The notes beneath the pieces are model-generated. The model was not told where the DNA came from. It ran no database searches and saw nothing but the letters and a program-made list of their open reading frames with translations. Below are positions 1-5,970 of a stretch of 5,970 nt of DNA, one piece after another. Each line of letters begins with the position of its first letter. The first letter of the stretch is position 1. The DNA is taken from contig CALNCF010000061.1 in assembly GCA_937875035.1 (NCBI GenBank), positions 1 to 5,970 of the forward strand. The letters run 5' to 3'. Source of the stretch: an uncultured Sphingobacteriaceae bacterium. Its GTDB lineage: Bacteria > Bacteroidota > Bacteroidia > Sphingobacteriales > Sphingobacteriaceae. A program made the position numbers and the translations under genes.

Positions 1-1616
1 GGGGCACGCAGGTTGTGCGAGGTAATGTGGGCGAACTCTTCCAGTCCGTTATTGCTTTTGATCAGGTCGTGGGTCAGGTTCTGAAGCTCGATCTCCTTGC
101 GCTTCAGCTCATCAATGTCAATGTGGATCCCGACAAGACGCGAGGGCATGCCACGCTCGTCGCGTCCAACGATCTTGCTCAGCGAAAGGATCCATTTCCA
201 GTCGCCGCTTTTGGTTTTCAGGCGATGCTCATAATTATCGTTTACGGTTTTTCCTGAAATATGATCTTCTATAGATTGATGAACGCGTGCCTCATCATCC
301 GGGTGCATCAGCTTTTTCCAGCCATTATAGTCGGGACTGATCTCAGAGGGCGCATAGCCCAGCATCTCTGCCCATAGGTCATTACGGTATACGTAGCCCG
401 ACTGCAGGTCGGAATCCCAGATACCAAGATGAGCGGCCTTGAGCGCGAGGTCGAGACGGTCTTCGGTCTTACGGGCCTGCTCTTCGGCAAGGTGCCGCTG
501 CTCATGCTCTTTTTTGAGCTGAAGGGTACGCTTGTAAACTTCTTTGCGAAGCTGCCAGTTCCAGACCAGGATAAAGAGTGAAACAATAATGGCAATGATA
601 AAGAGGTAGAAAAAGAATTTGATCCAGGCGCTGCTGATGCCGGTATCAGGCTGGTAGAGAAAATCTTTCAGGCTGGTTTCCTGGGGTACCAGCTTCAGGG
701 TCTTATAGGTGTTGAGCATCTGCTCGAACCGGCCCGGGTTGATGTGCCCGATCTCGATCAGCCCGGGAAGCACCAGCTTCTGCATTTCCGCGGCTTCGTA
801 TAAGAGATGAGCTTTGGTAATGCCCCGTTCTTTTACACCGGGCATTTTCAGGATCTCATCCGCGATCTCATCCACATGCGTCATCGCATATTCCCAGCCT
901 TTCATGCTGGCCCGTTTAAAGGCGGCTACACGTTCGGGATACTTTTTTATTTCTTGCTGCGTAGTGAACAGCAGATCCCCGTAAAAATCTACGCCGTAAT
1001 CGATCGGGCGGATGATGTTGACATCGTATCCCCGCTGCCATACCTGGTAAGGCTCTGTGGTAATATAAGCCGATTGAGCATCGGTCTTTCCGGTGATCAG
1101 GTCTTCGATGTTCCAGCTATGCGGGTCGACCCCGACCGATCCGGAATCGATCCCTTCCTTGAGAAACATGGCCTTGATCTGTACCCATCCCTGCTGCTGT
1201 GCCGCCATCACCTTTTTGCCGATAAGATCGGAAGGGGTAGAGATGTGCCTGTCTTTTAAAGACATTAAAATATATGGAGAATGCTGGAAGATCACCGCGA
1301 TGGCTACCACCGGAGCGCCTTGCGCGTATACGTCGAGCAGGTCGGAAGCCGCCACGCCATATTGCGCGTTTCCTTCGAGCACGTTGCTGATCGGCATGCG
1401 ATGCGCCGAACCCTGAACGATCGCTACGTTCAGTCCTTCTTCCTGGTAATATCCTTTCAGCTGCGCCGCGTAATAGCCTGCGAACTGGAACTGGTGAAGC
1501 CATTTTAATTGCAGGGTAATGCTGTCGGTATCACGCGTGGGAGTTGCTGCGAAAACAGACTGCGCCAGTGACAGGAATACAATGAACAGAAAGAAGCGGA
1601 ACTTAGAATATTTCAA
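1..1616 (-). CDS. Sensor histidine kinase with periplasmic NMT1/THI5-like domain and PAS domain (3' end cut by window)
   Basis: Membrane sensor kinase, 539 codons visible. Residues 1-23 form a signal peptide (basic start, hydrophobic core, cleavage after VFA). Residues about 33-300 resemble the NMT1/THI5-like substrate-binding fold: LKWLHQFQFAGYYAA (37-51), a VLEGNAQYGVAASDLL stretch (79-94) and TTEPY (186-190). One membrane helix spans about 333-352, followed by basic residues and a charged, probably coiled linker (356-386). A PAS_3-type domain covers about 388-505, with HPDD (438-441) and GDWKW (471-475). The visible part ends in the H-box SHNLRAP (533-539). His534, codon at 15-17, is the expected phosphoacceptor; the rest of HisKA and the ATPase domain lie outside. 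The inferred role is to bind a small molecule in the periplasm and phosphorylate a response regulator, which is not in the window. The ligand is unknown. The start is a TTG at 1614-1616: no in-frame ATG lies between the upstream terminator and the signal peptide. It is transcribed separately from the YceI genes. Confidence 0.93.
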   Translation of the reverse strand, partial: MKYSKFRFFLFIVFLSLAQSVFAATPTRDTDSITLQLKWLHQFQFAGYYAAQLKGYYQEEGLNVAIVQGSAHRMPISNVLEGNAQYGVAASDLLDVYAQGAPVVAIAVIFQHSPYILMSLKDRHISTPSDLIGKKVMAAQQQGWVQIKAMFLKEGIDSGSVGVDPHSWNIEDLITGKTDAQSAYITTEPYQVWQRGYDVNIIRPIDYGVDFYGDLLFTTQQEIKKYPERVAAFKRASMKGWEYAMTHVDEIADEILKMPGVKERGITKAHLLYEAAEMQKLVLPGLIEIGHINPGRFEQMLNTYKTLKLVPQETSLKDFLYQPDTGISSAWIKFFFYLFIIAIIVSLFILVWNWQLRKEVYKRTLQLKKEHEQRHLAEEQARKTEDRLDLALKAAHLGIWDSDLQSGYVYRNDLWAEMLGYAPSEISPDYNGWKKLMHPDDEARVHQSIEDHISGKTVNDNYEHRLKTKSGDWKWILSLSKIVGRDERGMPSRLVGIHIDIDELKRKEIELQNLTHDLIKSNNGLEEFAHITSHNLRA

Positions 1617-1637
1617 TACTGGTCGGTTAGCAGGAAT

Positions 1638-1645
1638 TAAATATA
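1638..1645 (-). promoter_or_regulatory. Possible -7 box of the sensor kinase gene
   Basis: On the minus strand this reads TATATTTA, one base off the Bacteroidota -7 consensus TAnnTTTG. It lies 21 nt before the TTG start and after the terminator of the preceding gene, where a promoter is needed. No convincing TTG-type -33 element is visible at the expected distance, and the stretch is AT-rich enough for a chance match. Confidence 0.3.
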
Positions 1646-1681
1646 TAAAAAAACAGCCTGATTCATACACGGCGTTAAAAT

Positions 1682-1715
1682 AAAAAAGTCTGTGTTCATA
1701 GCGAGCACAGACTTT
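1682..1715 (-). terminator. Intrinsic terminator after the second YceI-family gene
   Basis: A perfect 10-bp stem (1685-1694 with 1706-1715; AAAGTCTGTG on the minus strand) encloses an 11-nt loop. Read on the minus strand it ends in six Ts (1687-1682), three of them in the stem, and then more AT-rich sequence. It begins 23 nt after the stop codon of the YceI gene and separates that gene from the kinase gene. On the plus strand the stem is followed by CC and a run of As, so termination is expected mainly on the minus strand. Confidence 0.88.
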
Positions 1716-1738
1716 CCAAAAAAATGTTTACGTGATAT

Positions 1739-2344
1739 TTATTTGATTGCAACCAGGTTTACCTGTAATTCAAAATCGTTGTCAATTGCTTTGTCGCCGA
1801 TACCTTCGAAGAAGCTTTTTGATCCGTATTTAATGTCGTATTTCGTACGGTCTACTTTGATAGTGGCAACTGCTACTACCACATTGTTCTTCTTGCTTAT
1901 AGAAGCAGGGAATGTAACCGGGTTAGTAATGCCTTTGATAGTCAGGTTACCTTCTACGGTAACACGGTCTTTTCCGGCATTGCTGATCTTGGTGATCTCG
2001 AAATTCGATGTAGGGAACTTGTCAACACTGAAGAAATCATCAGACTTTAAGTGGCCTAATAATTTATCACTGTATTCACCCTGCATGTCGGTGTTGGTCA
2101 GGGAAGTCATGTCAATAACGAAATTCCCGCTCTGTACCGCGTCACCGTTCAGCGACAGGGTTCCGGATGCTAATTTAACGCCACCTGTATGTGCGCCGGT
2201 TACTTTTTTGCCGGTCCATACCATGGTGCTTTTAGCAGCATCTACTTTGTAGCTTTCTGCTTTGCTGCCTGCTTTCGGAGCTGTAAAGCCGAATAATGCG
2301 AATGAAGCGATTAATGCTCCTGATAGAATAAGTTTGGTTTTCAT
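1739..2344 (-). CDS. YceI-family periplasmic lipocalin-like protein (second of a tandem pair)
   Basis: A 201-residue secreted protein. Residues 1-22 form a signal peptide, probably cleaved after GFTA; there is no lipobox cysteine. The rest is one YceI domain, an extended lipocalin-like beta barrel that binds isoprenoid chains in characterised members. Family features are a strand-rich layout, STMVWTGKKVTGAHTGG (39-55), LKSDDFFSVDKFPTSNFEI (99-117), an internal GNLTIKGIT segment, and a closing DNDFELQVNLVAIK. The chosen ATG (2342-2344) puts a Lys pair directly before the hydrophobic core. An in-frame ATG 27 bases upstream would add nine residues and would start close to or upstream of the predicted transcription start, so it is less likely. 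There is no Shine-Dalgarno sequence. It has its own -7 box and its own terminator, so it can be a single-gene unit. Its codons look more AT-rich than those of gcvP and the kinase. Family assignment is firm; the ligand and cellular role are not known. Confidence 0.93.
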   Translation of the reverse strand: MKTKLILSGALIASFALFGFTAPKAGSKAESYKVDAAKSTMVWTGKKVTGAHTGGVKLASGTLSLNGDAVQSGNFVIDMTSLTNTDMQGEYSDKLLGHLKSDDFFSVDKFPTSNFEITKISNAGKDRVTVEGNLTIKGITNPVTFPASISKKNNVVVAVATIKVDRTKYDIKYGSKSFFEGIGDKAIDNDFELQVNLVAIK

Positions 2345-2368
2345 AATTTTAAGATTGATAAGAGTTAA

Positions 2369-2376
2369 CAAATATA
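2369..2376 (-). promoter_or_regulatory. Bacteroidota-type -7 promoter box of the second YceI gene
   Basis: The minus strand reads TATATTTG, an exact match to TAnnTTTG, the -7 element used by the Bacteroidota primary sigma factor. It ends 24 nt before the ATG at 2344, which predicts a short leader of about 15-20 nt. The matching -33 element is unclear: the best candidate at the right distance is TGTTT within the palindrome at 2388-2399, not a clean TTG. Confidence 0.6.
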
Positions 2377-2387
2377 AGATATTATAG

Positions 2388-2399
2388 ATGTTTAAACAT
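2388..2399. repeat. 12-bp perfect palindrome at the -33 region of the YceI promoter
   Basis: ATGTTTAAACAT equals its own reverse complement. It lies 11 bp upstream of the -7 box at 2369-2376, so it covers the place where the -33 element should be. This is the geometry expected of an operator. The surrounding gap is very AT-rich, so a chance palindrome is possible. Confidence 0.4.
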
Positions 2400-2400
2400 G

Positions 2401-2445
2401 CATCAAGAAAAAAAGTTTAAGAAAAAAATAAAAAAGTGAAAAATG
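2401..2445 (-). other. T-rich stretch downstream of the first YceI gene
   Basis: On the minus strand this holds several T runs of five to seven bases, beginning about 13 nt after the TAG stop of the first YceI gene. I see no stable GC stem before them, so it does not qualify as a standard intrinsic terminator. Transcription of the first YceI gene may run through into the second, or may stop by another mechanism. Confidence 0.4.
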
Positions 2446-2456
2446 GTATCCAGTGG

Positions 2457-3119
2457 CTATTGAATCACTTTTCCGCTGCGCTGAACGCCTGTTTTTCCAA
2501 CTGGTCCGTTCGTTTTATTCGCGGTGATGTCTACTTTAAGCTCAAAGTTACCATCTACGGCATCGTCTGCCGCCTTTTCGTAAGCGCCCACGGTATTAAA
2601 GCCCAGGTTGAAGTTAGACCGGCTGACTACGATAGACGGAGCCTTGCCTTCGAGCACATTATTGGCGATGTTTACAGTGCCTTCAAAATCGGTAGGCTGG
2701 CGTATTCCCTTGATGGTTAGAAACCCTTTGATCTGTACTTTGCTGGCATCCCGGTAAGTCACAGATACGATCTCGAGGGTAGAAGTGGGAAACTGGCTGG
2801 CATTGAAAAAGTCCTCAGCCTTCAGGCTGGAGATAATATTGGCATTGATCACCCCCTGCGGTACGCTGTTACAATTGATGGAGCTCATATCAAATACAAA
2901 GGTGGCGGAAACGAGGCGGTCGTTCACCACTTTCATCATGCCCTCTTTAATATTGATGGTGCCGAAATGTGATCCTTTAATGCTTCTCCCGGTCCAGCGC
3001 ATCGTGCTTTTCTGTGTGTTTACCTCGTAGCGGTCTATCTGTTGTTTCTGGGCTGCCTGGCTGTATCCCAGGGTAGCGGCAACTGAGGTGAGCAGGATAA
3101 AAAGGAGTAATCGTTTCAT
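2457..3119 (-). CDS. YceI-family periplasmic lipocalin-like protein with a C-terminal tail (first of a tandem pair)
   Basis: A 220-residue secreted protein. Residues 1 to about 22 form a signal peptide (MKRLLLFILL core, cleavage near SQA). The YceI domain follows and lines up closely with its downstream neighbour: STMRWTGRSIKGSHFG (38-53), FDMSS (76-80), LKAEDFFNASQFPTSTLEI (99-117), GFLTIKGIRQP, and DGNFELKVDITANK at the end of the barrel. The two copies share the order and spacing of these motifs but most other residues differ, so this is an old duplication. It carries an extra 18-residue polar, Gly- and Lys-containing tail (203-220) that the neighbour lacks. It has a single cysteine (about Cys83). 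The ATG at 3117-3119 directly precedes the signal peptide; no Shine-Dalgarno sequence is seen. It begins 66 bp after the gcvP stop, right behind a strong hairpin, and no good promoter is visible in that gap. It is probably an isoprenoid or lipid carrier; the ligand is unknown. Confidence 0.93.
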   Translation of the reverse strand: MKRLLLFILLTSVAATLGYSQAAQKQQIDRYEVNTQKSTMRWTGRSIKGSHFGTINIKEGMMKVVNDRLVSATFVFDMSSINCNSVPQGVINANIISSLKAEDFFNASQFPTSTLEIVSVTYRDASKVQIKGFLTIKGIRQPTDFEGTVNIANNVLEGKAPSIVVSRSNFNLGFNTVGAYEKAADDAVDGNFELKVDITANKTNGPVGKTGVQRSGKVIQ

Positions 3120-3133
3120 GCTGAATAAATTAT

Positions 3134-3159
3134 AAAGGGCTAACCGAAGTTAGCCCTTT
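3134..3159 (-). terminator. 11-bp UUCG hairpin between gcvP and the first YceI gene
   Basis: A perfect inverted repeat, AAAGGGCTAAC / GTTAGCCCTTT, closes on a four-base loop. On the minus strand the loop is TTCG closed by a C-G pair, the very stable cUUCGg tetraloop. It lies 26 nt after the gcvP stop, where a terminator is expected. The trailing sequence on the minus strand is TTTATAATTT, a weak U-tract; the plus strand has the better tract (five Ts). It probably ends or reduces gcvP transcription, possibly in both directions. Because it is only 14 nt from the next ATG, it would be part of the leader of the YceI mRNA if transcription reads through. Confidence 0.72.
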
Positions 3160-3185
3160 TTGTTTGGATTTACAATGTGCGACGG

Positions 3186-5970
3186 TTAGTTAGCCTCTGC
3201 ATAGCTTTCTACAGGAGGGCATGCGCAGATCAGGGTACGGTCGCCGTGGGTATCATTGACCCGGCCTACCGACGGCCAGAATTTGTTGTTCTTTACCCAT
3301 GACAGAGGGAAAGCTGCTTTCTGGCGGGTGTACGGATGCTCCCATTCGTTGGCTGTGATCACCTGTGCCGTATGCGGCGCGTTCTTGAGCACGTTATCGG
3401 TCTTATCGGCGATGCCGTTCTCTACTTCTTCGATCTCCTTACGGATCGCGATCATAGCGTCGCAGAAACGGTCGAGCTCCGATTTAGGCTCGCTTTCTGT
3501 CGGCTCGATCATCACCGTACCCGGAACCGGGAAGGAAACGGTAGGCGCGTGGAAGCCATAGTCCATTAAGCGTTTGGCGATGTCGCCTACCTCTACGCCG
3601 AAGTTCTTGAACATACGGCAATCGAGGATCATTTCGTGCGCGCAGCGTCCGTTCTTACCGGAGTACAATACCTCGAAATGTTTTTCCAGTCTTGCTTTGA
3701 TGTAATTGGCGTTCAGGATCGCGAACTTAGTAGCATTGGTTAAGCCTTCGCCACCCATCATGGCAATGTACGCGTGAGAGATCAGCAGGATGCTGGCGCT
3801 GCCCCATGGAGCCGCCGATACCGCAGGGATCGCCTTCGGAGAGCCGATCGCTACGACCGGGTGCCCCGGTAAGAAAGGAACCAAGTGTGCCGCTACGCCG
3901 ATCGGGCCCATACCCGGGCCGCCGCCGCCGTGCGGGATACAGAATGTTTTATGCAGGTTCAGGTGGCATACATCCGCACCGATCGAAGCCGGTGAGGTAA
4001 GACCTACCTGTGCGTTCATGTTGGCGCCATCCATATAGACCTGTCCGCCATGCTCATGAATAATAGCGCAGATCTCGCGGATACCCTCTTCGAACACACC
4101 GTGTGTAGATGGGTAGGTAACCATCAGGGCTGCCAGGTTATCCTTATGCTCGATCGTGTGCTTGCGCAGATCTTCAATGTCGATATTGCCTCTTTCATCA
4201 CATTTCGTTACCACGATACGGAAGCCGGCCATGGCCGCGCTTGCCGGGTTGGTACCATGTGCTGAAGAAGGGATCAGTACCACGTTGCGGTGGCCTTCGC
4301 CTTTGTCTTTCAGGTATTCGCGGATCACCATCAGGCCTGCATACTCGCCCTGGGCTCCGGCATTCGGCTGGAGGCTCATGGCTGCAAAGCCGGTAATGGC
4401 GCACAATGCTTTTTCGAGTTCGGCAAAGATCTGCATATAGCCGCCTACCTGGTCGGCAGGAGCAAACGGGTGCAGCTTACCGAATTCAGGCCAGGTAACC
4501 GGAACCATTTCGGTGGTGGCGTTCAGCTTCATGGTGCAGGAGCCCAACGCGATCATCGAATGGCAAAGTGAGAGGTCTTTTGCTTCCAGCGCCTTGATAT
4601 AACGCAGCATCTCATGCTCCGAATGATGTGCATTGAATACAGGGTGTGTAAGGAATGCAGAGGTACGGGTGTTCTCCTCGCCAATGCGTGCTCTGACATC
4701 CCGGGTAATGGTTTCCATGCCTGCATCAGCGAGGGTCTTACCCTTCATGCGTGCGAACACGGTCACAATGATTTCGACATCAGCCAGCGAAGTGGTTTCA
4801 TCCAAAGAAATAAATACATATTCACCCTCGTAACGGGAATTCAGCTCCTTGTCGATGGCTGTCTTATGGATAGAATCGAGGAGGTCGCCCGCCTTGATCT
4901 TAAGGGTATCGAAGAAGAGAGCGTTCTCTTGTACATAGCCCAGCTTTTCGATGGCATCGGATAGAACCGAAGTTAATCCATGCACCTTTCCGGCGATCTT
5001 TTTCAGGCCGTCCGGACCGTGATATACCGCGTACATCGAAGCCATAATAGCCAGCAATGCCTGCGCGGTACAGATGTTGGAAGTCGCCTTATCCCTGCGG
5101 ATATGCTGCTCGCGGGTTTGTAAGGCCATGCGCAATGCCTGACCGCCCTGAGCATCTACGGATACTCCGATAATTCTTCCCGGCATCGAACGCTTGTACT
5201 CTTCTTTGGTAGCGAAGAATGCGGCATGCGGGCCGCCGAATCCCATCGGGATACCGAAACGCTGGGTGGAACCCACCACGATATCCGCTCCGAATTCGGA
5301 AGGAGGGGTAAGCATCACAAGACTTAAGATATCGGCAGCTACCGTTAGCTTGATGCCTTTGGCATGGCAACGGTCTGCGAATGAAGTATAGTTGTACACG
5401 GCTCCGCTTCCGGCAGGGTATTGTACAATTGCCCCGAACATGTTCTCGCTCAGCTCCACGGTTTCGTGGTTGCCGATCAGCAGCTCGATACCCAGCGGGT
5501 TGGAACGCGTCTTTAAAATATCAATGGTCTGAGGCAATACTTCTTCGGAAACGAAGAAGATGTTCGCCCGGTCGTTCTTACGTAATGAATACTGCATGAA
5601 CATGGCTTCTGCCGCCGCGGTACCCTCGTCAAGAAGGGACGCGTTGGCGATCTCCATGCCGCTCAGGTCGATCACCATGGTCTGGAAGTTCAGCAGCGCC
5701 TGTAAACGGCCTTGCGCGATCTCTGCCTGGTAGGGTGTGTACTGCGTGTACCATCCCGGGTTCTCTAAAATATTACGCTGGATCACACCGGGGGTAATGC
5801 AGTCGTAATAACCTTGGCCGATGTGCGATTTAAAGATCCTGTTCTTCGAAGCAGTGATCTTGAGGTCGTTCAGGTATTCAAATTCACTTTTCGCTGCGGG
5901 AAGATCAAGTGGCTTTTCCAGGCGGATCTGTGCAGGTACAGTCTGTTCGATCAGTTCATTGACCGATTTT
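3186..5970 (-). CDS. gcvP: Glycine dehydrogenase (decarboxylating), P-protein of the glycine cleavage system (5' end cut by window)
   Basis: Cytoplasmic PLP enzyme that decarboxylates glycine and passes the aminomethyl group to the lipoyl arm of H-protein. The visible 927 residues are open without a frameshift. Full-length bacterial P-proteins are about 950-960 residues, so only some 30 are missing beyond the right edge. It is the single-chain form with two homologous halves. The N-terminal half (visible residues 1 to about 440) has IGQGYYDCITPGVIQRN (50-66) and NPGWYTQYTPYQAEIAQGR (70-88). The C-terminal half has GSCTMKLN (476-483), PSSAHGTNPASA (567-578) and NLHKTFCIPHGGGGPG (671-686). Lys674 (codon 3948-3950) is the expected PLP Schiff-base lysine, and the glycine-rich loop follows it. 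All key motifs are intact. A GTG at 5786 is not the start, because family-typical sequence continues in frame to the window edge. The stop is TAA at 3186-3188. Its partners gcvT and gcvH are not in the window. Confidence 0.98.
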   Translation of the reverse strand, partial: KSVNELIEQTVPAQIRLEKPLDLPAAKSEFEYLNDLKITASKNRIFKSHIGQGYYDCITPGVIQRNILENPGWYTQYTPYQAEIAQGRLQALLNFQTMVIDLSGMEIANASLLDEGTAAAEAMFMQYSLRKNDRANIFFVSEEVLPQTIDILKTRSNPLGIELLIGNHETVELSENMFGAIVQYPAGSGAVYNYTSFADRCHAKGIKLTVAADILSLVMLTPPSEFGADIVVGSTQRFGIPMGFGGPHAAFFATKEEYKRSMPGRIIGVSVDAQGGQALRMALQTREQHIRRDKATSNICTAQALLAIMASMYAVYHGPDGLKKIAGKVHGLTSVLSDAIEKLGYVQENALFFDTLKIKAGDLLDSIHKTAIDKELNSRYEGEYVFISLDETTSLADVEIIVTVFARMKGKTLADAGMETITRDVRARIGEENTRTSAFLTHPVFNAHHSEHEMLRYIKALEAKDLSLCHSMIALGSCTMKLNATTEMVPVTWPEFGKLHPFAPADQVGGYMQIFAELEKALCAITGFAAMSLQPNAGAQGEYAGLMVIREYLKDKGEGHRNVVLIPSSAHGTNPASAAMAGFRIVVTKCDERGNIDIEDLRKHTIEHKDNLAALMVTYPSTHGVFEEGIREICAIIHEHGGQVYMDGANMNAQVGLTSPASIGADVCHLNLHKTFCIPHGGGGPGMGPIGVAAHLVPFLPGHPVVAIGSPKAIPAVSAAPWGSASILLISHAYIAMMGGEGLTNATKFAILNANYIKARLEKHFEVLYSGKNGRCAHEMILDCRMFKNFGVEVGDIAKRLMDYGFHAPTVSFPVPGTVMIEPTESEPKSELDRFCDAMIAIRKEIEEVENGIADKTDNVLKNAPHTAQVITANEWEHPYTRQKAAFPLSWVKNNKFWPSVGRVNDTHGDRTLICACPPVESYAEAN

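Noticed and set aside
1117..1503. 128-codon minus-strand open frame starting at the ATG at 1501-1503
   Set aside because: It overlaps the kinase gene in another frame. Its product is Arg/Gly-rich without recognisable motifs, while the kinase frame shows clear family motifs across the same bases.
1668..1670. GTG as start codon of the sensor kinase
   Set aside because: It would put 18 residues, including a Tyr/Phe-rich run, in front of an otherwise ideal signal peptide, and it lies very near the upstream terminator. The TTG at 1614-1616 fits better.
1692..2252. 186-codon plus-strand open frame opposite the second YceI gene
   Set aside because: It is antisense to a well-supported gene and begins inside the terminator hairpin. 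Its product has no family features.
4290..4964. Plus-strand open frames opposite gcvP (about 93-116 codons)
   Set aside because: gcvP is conserved over its whole length here. These frames are the expected shadows of its codon use and have no promoter or motif of their own.
5784..5786. GTG as start codon of gcvP
   Set aside because: Upstream codons continue in frame to the window edge and encode typical P-protein sequence such as IGQGYYDCITPG, so the true start lies beyond the right edge.
1..5970. Search for mobile elements, CRISPR arrays, tRNA/rRNA genes or a defence system
   Set aside because: No transposase or phage-like frames, no spaced direct repeats, and no cloverleaf or ribosomal sequence were seen. 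The four genes and their gaps account for the window.

Overview
The window carries four protein genes, all on the minus strand, with short AT-rich gaps between them. It looks like the chromosome of a Bacteroidota species, possibly of the Chitinophagaceae type. The reasons are one clear TAnnTTTG-type -7 promoter box, start codons without Shine-Dalgarno sequences, two secreted YceI-family proteins in tandem, and a histidine kinase H-box reading FAHITSHNLRAP. The phylum is an inference from these traits, and the family is only a guess.

Reading in the direction of transcription (right to left): gcvP, the P-protein of the glycine cleavage system, enters from the right edge with only its extreme N-terminus missing and ends at 3186. 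A perfect 11-bp hairpin with a UUCG loop (3134-3159) follows. It lies just 14 nt before the start of the first YceI-family gene (2457-3119). A 112-bp gap follows, with T-rich runs on the transcribed strand, a 12-bp palindrome and a good -7 promoter box. It leads to the second YceI-family gene (1739-2344). A strong intrinsic terminator (1682-1715) closes that gene. The last gene (1-1616) encodes a membrane sensor histidine kinase whose periplasmic part is an NMT1/THI5-like substrate-binding domain. It appears to start at a TTG codon and runs off the left edge exactly at its H-box.

No single pathway joins the four genes. gcvP is core one-carbon metabolism. The YceI pair are periplasmic lipocalin-like proteins. 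The kinase is a separate transcription unit that probably senses a small ligand. No mobile elements, CRISPR arrays, tRNA or rRNA genes were seen. The region is mostly ordinary. The points worth a second look are the fused sensor domain and TTG start of the kinase, the diverged YceI pair, the placement of the UUCG hairpin, and the palindrome at the yceI promoter.
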